Source of the DNA: Oxalobacter formigenes | Lineage (GTDB): Bacteria > Pseudomonadota > Gammaproteobacteria > Burkholderiales > Burkholderiaceae_D | Assembly (NCBI RefSeq): GCF_002127965.1 | Contig: NZ_CP018787.1 | Location: 1,798,001 to 1,862,000, forward strand | DNA length: 64,000 nucleotides | Direction of reading: 5' to 3' | Part shown: one piece after another, positions 36,309 to 43,766 of the stretch | How positions within the stretch are numbered: the stretch's first letter is position 1 | Layout: each line of letters opens with the position of its first letter | Position numbers and translations under genes: made by a program | Notes under the pieces: model-generated | The model's database searches: none | Seen by the model: the letters and a program-made list of their open reading frames with translations, nothing else | What the model was told of the DNA's origin: nothing

Positions 36309-37237
36309 ACCGGCACCTCCCAATCCGCCCCGAAACCGGCTGAACGCGTAATATTTCCCGCCTCATCCATCAAAAACCCCTCAATGGAAAAATCCTTTTG
36401 CAAGAGCTGCATTTTTTCCAGAAAACCGGCAGCCGATTCATTGAACAGGCCGGTCGAAACCATATCGCCCAGCATCGCACTTTCCGTCACCACACCGACC
36501 ATTTTATTGGATGAGGGATAACCGGTTTGCGGATTCAGGATATGCCCGTAGCGTTTCCCGCCGATTTCCACAAAACTGTCACCCTGCGCCGACGTGGAAT
36601 ACACGCCATTGGCAATATCGGTCACAAAAAGCGGATCATCCGTACCCGGAACGTCCACCCCAACCTGCCACGACGGGTGCGCGGCATTATTGACCGCCGC
36701 CATCGTACTGCCTCCGGCATTCACGATAGCGTCCGTGATTTTCATCTCCCGCATCTTTTCAACCAAACGATCCACCGCATAGGCCTTGATGAAAGAACCG
36801 GTCACGATTTCCTGCCCCTCCGCAATCCGTACCCTGTTCCCGTCGATGTCGATCATCCCGTCATTCACCAGCGGCAAAACCTGTGCCAGCTCGTCTTCCG
36901 ACGGAACACGTTTGACATCGTCCTTGTAAAACCCCCACAAACGGACGAGCGGCATCACCGTAATGGCGTACCGTCCGTCGAAAAATCCGGAAAGCTTTTT
37001 GGCCTGCCGTAAAATCCGGACAGTCTCATCGTCCACCGTCACAAAAGACCCGGCATTCTTGTTGATCCGGTCGAAAAAAGACCCGGCCTGATACGAGTTG
37101 TATCGCTTGTCGACCGATTCAAGCAACCCGAAAAGCGAATCCATCTGCTCCTCGCTACAGATGGCGGGAATCTTGATGCGGATTGAAGAATGGAACAGAA
37201 AACGCGTCTGGACCTTGTACAGGAACTCGTCCATCAA
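36305..37237 (-). CDS. ApbE-like FAD:protein FMN transferase
   Basis: 310 residues. Typical ApbE elements: a start resembling a truncated ApbE domain, SVDKRYNSYQAGSFFDRIN, then SGFFDGRYAITVMPLVRLWGF, GSFIKAYAVDRL, VNAGGSTMA, and the C-terminal HILNPQTGYPSS. ApbE enzymes attach FMN to threonines of RnfG, RnfD and related proteins, normally outside the inner membrane. This one shows no signal peptide or lipobox, which is odd for that job. It is first or second in an operon with rnfC and rnfD. Confidence 0.83.
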   Translation of the reverse strand: MMDEFLYKVQTRFLFHSSIRIKIPAICSEEQMDSLFGLLESVDKRYNSYQAGSFFDRINKNAGSFVTVDDETVRILRQAKKLSGFFDGRYAITVMPLVRLWGFYKDDVKRVPSEDELAQVLPLVNDGMIDIDGNRVRIAEGQEIVTGSFIKAYAVDRLVEKMREMKITDAIVNAGGSTMAAVNNAAHPSWQVGVDVPGTDDPLFVTDIANGVYSTSAQGDSFVEIGGKRYGHILNPQTGYPSSNKMVGVVTESAMLGDMVSTGLFNESAAGFLEKMQLLQKDFSIEGFLMDEAGNITRSAGFGADWEVPV

Positions 37238-37255
37238 ATGAAACCCGTGTACGGA

Positions 37256-37573
37256 TTACTTGGATGCGTGCGCTTTTTCAGGCTTGGCCTTTTCCAGTTT
37301 CGATTTCTTTTTGGCTTTGGCCTTGGCCTTTTCCTTCGCTTTGGCTTTTTCCTTGTCAGCCTTTTTCTTGCCCATCTCCATATCCTCCGCGGCAGCGGCG
37401 TTCTTCGCCTTTTCAGCGTCCAGTTTTTCCGCCTCTACTTTGGCCGCCTCCATTTTGGCGGCCTCGGCTTTTGCCTGTGCATGGGCTTCATTCGTCCGGT
37501 AACCGACCGCCACCAGAACCACCCCGAAAAGAAACAACGCGACATTTTTGACCGACTGCGTTAACCGTCCCAT
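37256..37573 (-). CDS. Membrane-anchored Ala/Lys/Glu-rich coiled-coil protein
   Basis: 105 residues from ATG 37573. One N-terminal membrane helix (VALFLFGVVLVAVGY) is followed by a long Ala/Glu/Lys-rich helix, ending in near-repeats of KAKEKAK and KAKKKSK. It ends 18 bp before the ApbE-like gene, so it is likely part of the same operon. Low complexity prevents a family call. It might be a periplasmic spacer or an accessory factor of the Rnf-like cluster. Confidence 0.6.
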   Translation of the reverse strand: MGRLTQSVKNVALFLFGVVLVAVGYRTNEAHAQAKAEAAKMEAAKVEAEKLDAEKAKNAAAAEDMEMGKKKADKEKAKAKEKAKAKAKKKSKLEKAKPEKAHASK

Positions 37574-37733
37574 GATTTTTTCCCTGACTGATAGTGAAGA
37601 ATAATAAAAAAACAAGATGATTTTTTTATCATACCGCAAATAAGCATTTCAGGTCGGCAACAAACGCTTCCTTTCACACGCTCCGACATCCCCCGCTACA
37701 AACCGGCAAACATCGGTCGGCTTGGCCCTTTTC

Positions 37734-37762
37734 TTCGCAATAAACCATATACGGCTTATAAT
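37734..37762 (+). promoter_or_regulatory. Sigma-70 type promoter of the 37850 gene
   Basis: A -35 TTCGCA (37734-37739), a 17-bp spacer and a consensus -10 TATAAT (37757-37762). The gene's ATG is about 80 bp downstream. Confidence 0.6.
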
Positions 37763-37849
37763 AGCCATATATGAACATTACGAAAAATCGGAGTTCGAAT
37801 GCACACATCAGGCCAGTCGAATCAGGCCGCATCAGGGAAAGGAAAAACA

Positions 37850-39361
37850 ATGGCAAACAATGAATTCAACTGGGGAGAAGGCCTGTTTTATGACGGGACA
37901 GGCGACGGTAAGAGGAAGCGTAAAAAAGACCCGTATGAGAACCCGTTGGGACTCTCGAGCGAGACGCCCGGCATGATCCGTGATACAGAAGAAACCCTGC
38001 GCCAGAGTAAAGAAACGGACAATGCTATTGGTGAGACAGCACGACTGGCAAGCAAACCTCTGCCGTCTGTCAAAATACCCGACCCCGTCATCCCACCCGA
38101 GCCTCAAACAGAAATCCCGCCCGCACAAACCGATACCGCCCCTCAGAAAAATTCAGTAAACCTGTTTGGCTACGGAACAAAATCCTGCGATACCCGTCCC
38201 ACTGAAGGAGAGAAAAGAGACAAAAACTATGAAGACAGCCTGAAAATCGACGGAGGAAACGAAGGCTACACCATGCCACCCATCAAGCCCTCAACAGGAA
38301 ACGTCGAAAGCTACCCCGGAGAAAGAGAAAAACTACAGGAACACAACGCCAACGAAGGCTTCACCATCGGCAATAAAAGCCGGACAGACGAAGAATCCGA
38401 AAGACGAATAGAAGAAACCGCTGCCTTTTTGGAACGGTTTTTCAAGGGAAACGAAAAAGAGCAGCGTTATGCCAACGGCCTCCCGGCGCCGGGAGAGGAA
38501 CACAAAAGCATACTGGTAATGTACACGGACGCCAAAAGCAAGAGCGACAATGCCATGCAGGGGGATTGGGGCAAAACCGTCAAAAACCTGAATGGCTCCA
38601 GCTTCGGGCAGGGGGTGATGGATGTTTATCACGGTGGGGCGCGGGGAATGTACGAACTGGGCAATGAAGGCCTGACCATTCTGGGCGAAATGAACAAGCC
38701 AAAACCTTTCGTCCCGTTCCCCTATCCGACCACACCCTATGCCCTTCTGGACAGGCTGCAACAGAATTTCCCTGAAGACAAGAAACTGGATAGCCGCTAC
38801 GAACTGTACAAAATGAAAAAAAACCTGAGAGCTGGAGCGGAAGAACACAGACAGGCCCAGAGCAGTGACTATAAAGCTGCCGGATGGTCTCGTCATCAGG
38901 GGTATCTGGGAGTGTGGGGACTGGGAGAATTTGCCAGAGACATGCCTGCCATATTTATGGCAGGAAAGATACTCATGTCAGCGGGAAAAAAATGGACAGG
39001 ATTATATAGCGCCCTTGAAGGAGGGGTGAGCGAACTGACGGATCATTACGATAAGGAAGTGGACAAATACATGAAGATGCCGCAACAGGAAATGGAACGG
39101 TATCCGGAATATATACAAGCCAAAAGAGAAGGAAAAAGTGAAGAACAGGCGCGATTTCGGGCAGCCGATCCGAGAGCGAAAAGAGGCGCCCTGATGTCCC
39201 TTTTTACCGGTGTGATCAAAGGCATGATGAAATACGGAGTGAACTACCTGACCGGCTCGGCAGCGGATGGGATTGTCACAAGATACGTGCAGGATTTTCT
39301 GGGTGGGAGAGCGGTTGATTATTTCGGTGATTATATGAAAGGGGGAGAAGAAGATGAATAA
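37850..39361 (+). CDS. Large protein of unknown function, second member of the Sel1-partnered type
   Basis: 503 residues from ATG 37850 (AAAGGA six bases upstream). The start is FNWGEGLFYDGTGDG, then a Lys/Arg stretch, then a Pro-rich, low-complexity region (about 60-180) with repeated NEGYT/NEGFT. A middle part follows, then a C-terminal region with amphipathic or hydrophobic segments (GALMSLFTGVIKGMMKYGV, about 440-460). No signal peptide, no recognised domain. Its layout parallels the 12157 gene. Its C-terminal ~97 residues are duplicated downstream at 40427-40716. It is followed by a Sel1 lipoprotein. A toxin-like effector or a phage-derived ejected protein are both possible. Confidence 0.75.
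   Translation: MANNEFNWGEGLFYDGTGDGKRKRKKDPYENPLGLSSETPGMIRDTEETLRQSKETDNAIGETARLASKPLPSVKIPDPVIPPEPQTEIPPAQTDTAPQKNSVNLFGYGTKSCDTRPTEGEKRDKNYEDSLKIDGGNEGYTMPPIKPSTGNVESYPGEREKLQEHNANEGFTIGNKSRTDEESERRIEETAAFLERFFKGNEKEQRYANGLPAPGEEHKSILVMYTDAKSKSDNAMQGDWGKTVKNLNGSSFGQGVMDVYHGGARGMYELGNEGLTILGEMNKPKPFVPFPYPTTPYALLDRLQQNFPEDKKLDSRYELYKMKKNLRAGAEEHRQAQSSDYKAAGWSRHQGYLGVWGLGEFARDMPAIFMAGKILMSAGKKWTGLYSALEGGVSELTDHYDKEVDKYMKMPQQEMERYPEYIQAKREGKSEEQARFRAADPRAKRGALMSLFTGVIKGMMKYGVNYLTGSAADGIVTRYVQDFLGGRAVDYFGDYMKGGEEDE
39030..39319 (+). repeat. Direct repeat, copy 1 (C-terminal module)
   Basis: 290 bp inside the 3' end of the 37850 gene, repeated at 40427-40716 (offset 1397 bp) with about nine differences by eye. 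The two copies diverge abruptly at the end, so the two proteins have different last ~15 residues. Confidence 0.85.
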
Positions 39362-39408
39362 TAATGGTAAGATTTAAAAATGTTTTAATATTTAAAATAA
39401 AAATCTAA

Positions 39409-40317
39409 ATGAAAAAAAATATTTCACTCATCTTTTTTATATTTATTTCTTTATTTTCTTTGACTGGATGTCAAAATGAAGATAATAAAGAGTTAACAGA
39501 TGAAAAAACAGGAATTGAATACTATAAAAAAGGTGACTACGAAAAATCATTATCCTTTCTGAAGAAAGCCGCTGATTCCGGGAGTATCAAAGCTTCCCGG
39601 TATTTGGGAAAAATGTATCAGTATGGCAAAGGTGTCGATAAAGATTATCCGCTTTCTTTCAAGTGGTATTTAAACGCAGCCGAAAAAGGAGACAAAGAAT
39701 CATCCGGTATGGTTGGCGCCAGTTACTATTTGGGACAAGGCGTAAAACAAGACTACAAGGAATCGTTTAGATGGTTGTTAAAGGCATCTGAAAAAATTGA
39801 TGAAAAAAAACCAACTGAACGGGACGGAAAACTCATGCTTCTTTTGGCTAATTTATATTTTACGGGAAAAGGTACACTTCAGGATTTCAGTGAGTCAGCA
39901 AAATGGGCGAGAAGAGCTGCCGAATTGGGAAATTCCGAGTCACAAGCCATGCTTGCATTCTTCCTCTATTCCGGGCAAGGCATTTTACAGAACAGAACGG
40001 AAGCGAAAATCTGGGCAGAAAAGTCTGCCGGGCAGGGGGATAGCCTTGGACAAGTCATAATGGGAATGCTTTATCAGTATGGCGGCGGAACAGATGAACC
40101 GGATATGAAGAAAGCAATCGACTGGTACGAAAAATCAGCTGAAAAGGGAAATCCGATTGCACAATATCAACTGGCAACCCTTTACGAAAATGGGAATGGC
40201 TTGCCGAAAGATCTGGAAAAAGCAAAATACTATTATGAGCAATCGGCTAAAAGCCAATCGGAAATACCAGTGAAAGCTTTGGCGGAATTCAAGGCCAAAC
40301 AGAAAAGACAAAATTAA
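39409..40317 (+). CDS. Sel1-repeat lipoprotein, candidate immunity partner
   Basis: 302 residues. Signal peptide with lipobox LTGC, a short charged linker, then about seven Sel1 repeats (YLGKMYQYGKGVDKDYPLSF, KWYLNAAEKGD and similar). AT-rich and different in base use from the flanking core genes. It starts 47 bp after the large-protein gene and is followed by a strong terminator, so it is the last gene of that unit. It is a paralogue of the gene at 40838; the last ~120 residues align closely, including YENGNGLPKDLEKA. Confidence 0.82.
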   Translation: MKKNISLIFFIFISLFSLTGCQNEDNKELTDEKTGIEYYKKGDYEKSLSFLKKAADSGSIKASRYLGKMYQYGKGVDKDYPLSFKWYLNAAEKGDKESSGMVGASYYLGQGVKQDYKESFRWLLKASEKIDEKKPTERDGKLMLLLANLYFTGKGTLQDFSESAKWARRAAELGNSESQAMLAFFLYSGQGILQNRTEAKIWAEKSAGQGDSLGQVIMGMLYQYGGGTDEPDMKKAIDWYEKSAEKGNPIAQYQLATLYENGNGLPKDLEKAKYYYEQSAKSQSEIPVKALAEFKAKQKRQN

Positions 40318-40343
40318 ATCAATCATAAAAAATAATCTTTCTG

Positions 40344-40378
40344 AAATCCTCTTCAAAAAAATTGAAGAGGATTTTTTT
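40344..40378 (+). terminator. Strong rho-independent terminator
   Basis: 13-bp perfect stem AAATCCTCTTCAA / TTGAAGAGGATTT with a 5-nt A-loop, followed by a T-run (seven T counting the stem end). Confidence 0.9.
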
Positions 40379-40397
40379 ATCGTGAACAGGTTCAAGG

Positions 40398-40779
40398 TGT
40401 TTTATAGTGCCTTTGAAGAGGAACAGGCGAACTGACGGATCATTACGATAAGGAAGTGGACAAATACATGGGGATGCCTCAAAAAGAAATGGAACGGTAT
40501 CCGGAATATATACAAGCCAAAAGAGAAGGAAAAAGTGAAGAACAGGCGCGATTTCGGGCAGCCGATCCGAGAGCGAAAAGAGGCGCCCTGATGTCCTTTT
40601 TTACCGGTGTGATCAAAGGCATGATGAAATACGGAGTGAACTACCTGACCGGCTCGGCAGCGGATGGGATTGTCACAAGATACGTGCAGGATTTTCTGGG
40701 CGGGAGAGTTGTTGATGAAATTATGGAGAAACCATCTGAAAAGCTGAGGAATATTTATAAAGACTATAAAAACGATTAG
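40398..40779 (+). pseudogene. Orphan C-terminal module of the 37850-type protein
   Basis: Homology to the 3' end of the 37850 gene begins near 40398 (YSA, then a one-base deletion that shifts the frame). From the in-frame TGA at about 40407 the reading frame is open to 40779. GTG 40456 or ATG 40468 could start a ~107-residue product. It keeps the conserved block RFRAADPRAKRGALMS but ends differently (VVDEIMEKPSEKL). A Sel1 lipoprotein gene follows 58 bp later. It is either a silent cassette for recombination with the full-length gene, as in polymorphic toxin loci, or a plain duplication scar. Confidence 0.7.
40427..40716 (+). repeat. Direct repeat, copy 2 (orphan C-terminal module)
   Basis: Second copy of the 290-bp repeat at 39030-39319. 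The high identity means either recent duplication or gene conversion. Confidence 0.85.
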
Positions 40780-40837
40780 AATTATTCAATCCAATGGCAA
40801 TAAAAACAAAATAAATCAATTCATTTAATTTGTGATA

Positions 40838-41722
40838 ATGATGAATAAAATATTTCAGGTTTTTTATATCGTAATTCTTTCTTTTTTTATTAGTTCCTGC
40901 CACGAATCAGACAACAGAATATCAGAAAATAATGGTGTCAATCTCTACAAGGCAAAGCAATATGAAATGGCATTGCCTTTACTTGAAAAGGCTGCCAATG
41001 CAGGAGATCCTCAGGCGCCATTCTATCTCGGCATAATGTTCGATGAAGGATCAGGAGTAATCAAAGATCAGAAAAAATCATTTGAATGGTTTGAAAAAGC
41101 GGCAAAAAATGGTAACACTGACGCGTTTTTTGTTATTGGCAGCAGGTATTTATATGGTTCTGGCGTTGAAAAAGATTATAAAGAAGCCCTGAAATGGTAT
41201 AAAAGGAGTGTTGAAGAGGGCAAAAAAGACGACAAGACAATCTATTTCATGATCGGATCGATGTACTACAATGGTTTGGGTACCTTGAAAGATACCAGCG
41301 AGGCAGCCAAATGGTATGAAAAAGCGGCAGAAAAAGGAGATGCTTTTTCACAGGCAATGCTCGCCATGCAATATTACAGTGGTCAGGGTATTTTGACGAA
41401 TATGGAAAAAGCCAGATACTGGGCCGAAAAATCCGCGGAACAGGATTACGATGCCGGACAAATGATGATGGGGATTCTGAGCCAGTATGGAACACCTGAA
41501 CCAGACATGAAAGCCGCAATTGACTGGTATGAAAAAGCCGCCAGACAGGGAAACCCGATTGCACAGTTTCTATTGGCGAGAAGTTATGAAAATGGAAACG
41601 GCGTGCCAAAAGATCTGGAAAAAGCCCATGCTTATTATAAACAGGCTGCCGGTGGCATGAAGTCGGATGACCTGGCCAGGGAGTTTATGGAATTTGAAGC
41701 AAGACAGAAAAGACAGAAATAA
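40838..41722 (+). CDS. Sel1-repeat lipoprotein, partner of the orphan module
   Basis: About 294 residues. ATG 40838 and 40841 are both possible; a GTG at 40832 is less likely. The signal peptide has lipobox ISSC. About seven Sel1 repeats follow (YLGIMFDEGSGVIKDQKKSF, KWYEKAAEKGD and similar). It is a paralogue of the 39409 gene with closest similarity in the last 120 residues and a shared RQKRQ-type ending. AT-rich. It follows the orphan C-terminal module, repeating the order module then Sel1. Confidence 0.82.
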   Translation: MMNKIFQVFYIVILSFFISSCHESDNRISENNGVNLYKAKQYEMALPLLEKAANAGDPQAPFYLGIMFDEGSGVIKDQKKSFEWFEKAAKNGNTDAFFVIGSRYLYGSGVEKDYKEALKWYKRSVEEGKKDDKTIYFMIGSMYYNGLGTLKDTSEAAKWYEKAAEKGDAFSQAMLAMQYYSGQGILTNMEKARYWAEKSAEQDYDAGQMMMGILSQYGTPEPDMKAAIDWYEKAARQGNPIAQFLLARSYENGNGVPKDLEKAHAYYKQAAGGMKSDDLAREFMEFEARQKRQK

Positions 41723-41747
41723 ACGACATCATCGTTATCTAAAAATC

Positions 41748-41780
41748 CTCATCATTTAATGAAGAGTATTTTTTATTTTT
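41748..41780 (+). terminator. Terminator after second Sel1 lipoprotein
   Basis: CTCATCAT / ATGAAGAG stem with one mismatch and a 3-nt loop, then TATTTTTTATTTTT. Confidence 0.65.
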
Positions 41781-41883
41781 AATGAAACGAAATAACAGAA
41801 TTACAAGAACGTTTTTATGTTCCCGTTTTTTACGGATGAATTCAATCCCTTCAGAAATTTAAAATCCGTCCATCAACACAGCA

Positions 41884-41912
41884 TAAAAAAACCTGCCATA
41901 AAAGGCAGGTTT
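41884..41912 (-). terminator. Terminator of the small membrane protein gene
   Basis: AAACCTGCC / GGCAGGTTT perfect 9-bp stem with a 6-nt loop. On the minus strand it is followed by a T-run (complement of the A-run at 41885-41890). Confidence 0.8.
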
Positions 41913-41965
41913 CAAAATCAGACATTCCTTATCGGGCCGGATAAAATGGTCTTTTCAAGCCGGAT

Positions 41966-42322
41966 TTACAAAATCCCGTAACCGAAACATTTCGCGATTG
42001 AATCGACAGTCATCAGGGTCGTCACCAGCATCCCGAATACCCAGGCGGACAGGGGAATCCAGAAGGATGACATGAACTGTCCGGTATAACCCACCTTCTT
42101 TTCCCTGTAACGTGTATAGACATAAAAACCGCTGCCGATAATCAGGTACCAGAGCATCGATGAATTGTTTGAATTAAGAATACCCTTTATGGCCTCGATC
42201 TGGTCGCTGGCGGGCTGTTTCTGAAGATAGTAAAGATAAACCTGCGCTCCAAGCAGCAGGATGGCATTCGCTATCGCCACCCACTGAAATTTCAGTTTGC
42301 GCAAAAATTTAATGATATGCAT
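41966..42322 (-). CDS. Small inner-membrane protein of unknown function
   Basis: 118 residues with three hydrophobic helices (WVAIANAILLLGAQVYLYYL, SMLWYLIIGSGFYVYT, WIPLSAWVFGMLVTTLMTV) separated by short charged loops. Its own terminator follows. It reads away from the cas operon, and the shared upstream region 42323-42800 probably carries both promoters. I do not recognise a family. Its position beside the CRISPR locus may be chance. Confidence 0.65.
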   Translation of the reverse strand: MHIIKFLRKLKFQWVAIANAILLLGAQVYLYYLQKQPASDQIEAIKGILNSNNSSMLWYLIIGSGFYVYTRYREKKVGYTGQFMSSFWIPLSAWVFGMLVTTLMTVDSIAKCFGYGIL

Positions 42323-42800
42323 GTTATTTCAGTAGGCCCTCTTAAATTCTGAAGTTTCAAAAGCGACGGCTGTTTTTCTGATAGTCGTTTATTTGTTCAA
42401 TTGACGCACCACAGAAAAAATCAACGAGATTCAGTTTATCGTTGATTGCCTGAATGGAAAATGCTGAAATGAAACAGGACACAAAGTCACTTCAATTATG
42501 TTTGAACCGGAATGTTATCTTATTGCACTCCCCAGTCTACTTTCTTATTTTACACGTTTTACATCCTGTTATCGCTTCTTAATCGTCCCATCTTTTTTTG
42601 TTCAATTAAATAAACCATTTCCCATACCAGTCTTATTCAGTACACATTGCCATATAATGAAATAGTCTTTCATGTTTCTATTTAGTTACCCCGTTGCAAC
42701 ATATTCCTTTGTGCAACTGTTTATACTAACTGTAACGGTAATACCCGGCAATAGATAGAATATCGAACTTGTAAAATAACTTTTACCAGCGGGCGAATTC
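42323..42800. other. AT-rich divergent intergenic region upstream of the cas operon
   Basis: 478 bp, no convincing ORF and no CRISPR repeat seen. It should contain the promoter of the cas operon (plus strand) and that of the small membrane protein (minus strand). No clear consensus promoter was picked out. The ribosome site before cas1 is weak (GGGCG). Confidence 0.4.
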
Positions 42801-43766
42801 ATGGAGCAACTAACCGATTTAAAATCAATTCTCCATTCCAAACGGGCCAATCTTTTTTATCTCGAACATTGTCGGGTGATGCAAAAAGATGGACGTGTTC
42901 TTTACCTTACTGAAGCCAAAAACGAAAATCAGTACTGGAATATTCCCATTGCCAACACCACAGCCATTTTGCTCGGTACAGGTACATCCATCACTCAGGC
43001 CGCTATGCGTATGTTTGCCAGTGCCGGCGTACTGGTTGGCTTTTGCGGAGGTGGCGGCACTCCCTTGTTTGCTGGCAGTGACATTGAATGGTTTACCCCG
43101 CAAAGTGAGTATAGGCCAACTGAATACATACAGGGTTGGTTATCTTTCTGGTTTGATGACGCCAAACGTCTGGCTGTCGCGAAACAGTTTCAATTGACAC
43201 GACTCGAGTTTATCCGCACAGTCTGGGAAAACGACAGAGACTTGAAAACAGAAGGATTTAATAAGGACGCACAGGATATTACACAAGCCCTGAGCAGCTT
43301 TGAAAAGAAAATCCCGCTGATGCAAAAAGTGGGCGATCTCTTACTTGAGGAAGCAACTGTTACCCGACAACTTTATAAAATCGCTGCCATCCGATGTGAT
43401 GCCCGTGGATTCGTTCGTGCCCCTGAACAGGGAGATTTGGCCAATAGGTTTCTCAATCACGGCAATTATCTGGCATATGGGCTGGCAGCCACCACACTGT
43501 GGGTATTGGGCATCCCGCATGGCTTCGCTGTCATGCACGGCAAAACACGGCGCGGCGCTCTGGTTTTTGATGTTGCTGACCTGATCAAGGATGCCATCGT
43601 CCTGCCCTGGGCTTTTATCTGTGCAAAAGAAAAGATGAAAGAACAGGAATTCAGGCAGCAGATTCTCCAGAAATTCACAGAACACAAAGCTCTGGATTTT
43701 ATGTTTGATTCGGTCAAGAAACAGGCTTTGCAACCGCTTTCAATCAATAGCGGAGGCGTTGCATGA
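42801..43766 (+). CDS. cas1: Cas1, type I-F CRISPR integrase
   Basis: 321 residues. The C-terminal catalytic domain has the Glu in LLEEATVTRQLYK, the His in VMHGKTRRGALVFD and the Asp in DVADLIKDA, the metal-binding triad of Cas1. It resembles type I-F Cas1 proteins. With the Cas2 part of Cas2-3 it inserts new spacers at the leader end. It is the first gene of the cas operon; its stop overlaps the next start as ATGA. Confidence 0.95.
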   Translation: MEQLTDLKSILHSKRANLFYLEHCRVMQKDGRVLYLTEAKNENQYWNIPIANTTAILLGTGTSITQAAMRMFASAGVLVGFCGGGGTPLFAGSDIEWFTPQSEYRPTEYIQGWLSFWFDDAKRLAVAKQFQLTRLEFIRTVWENDRDLKTEGFNKDAQDITQALSSFEKKIPLMQKVGDLLLEEATVTRQLYKIAAIRCDARGFVRAPEQGDLANRFLNHGNYLAYGLAATTLWVLGIPHGFAVMHGKTRRGALVFDVADLIKDAIVLPWAFICAKEKMKEQEFRQQILQKFTEHKALDFMFDSVKKQALQPLSINSGGVA

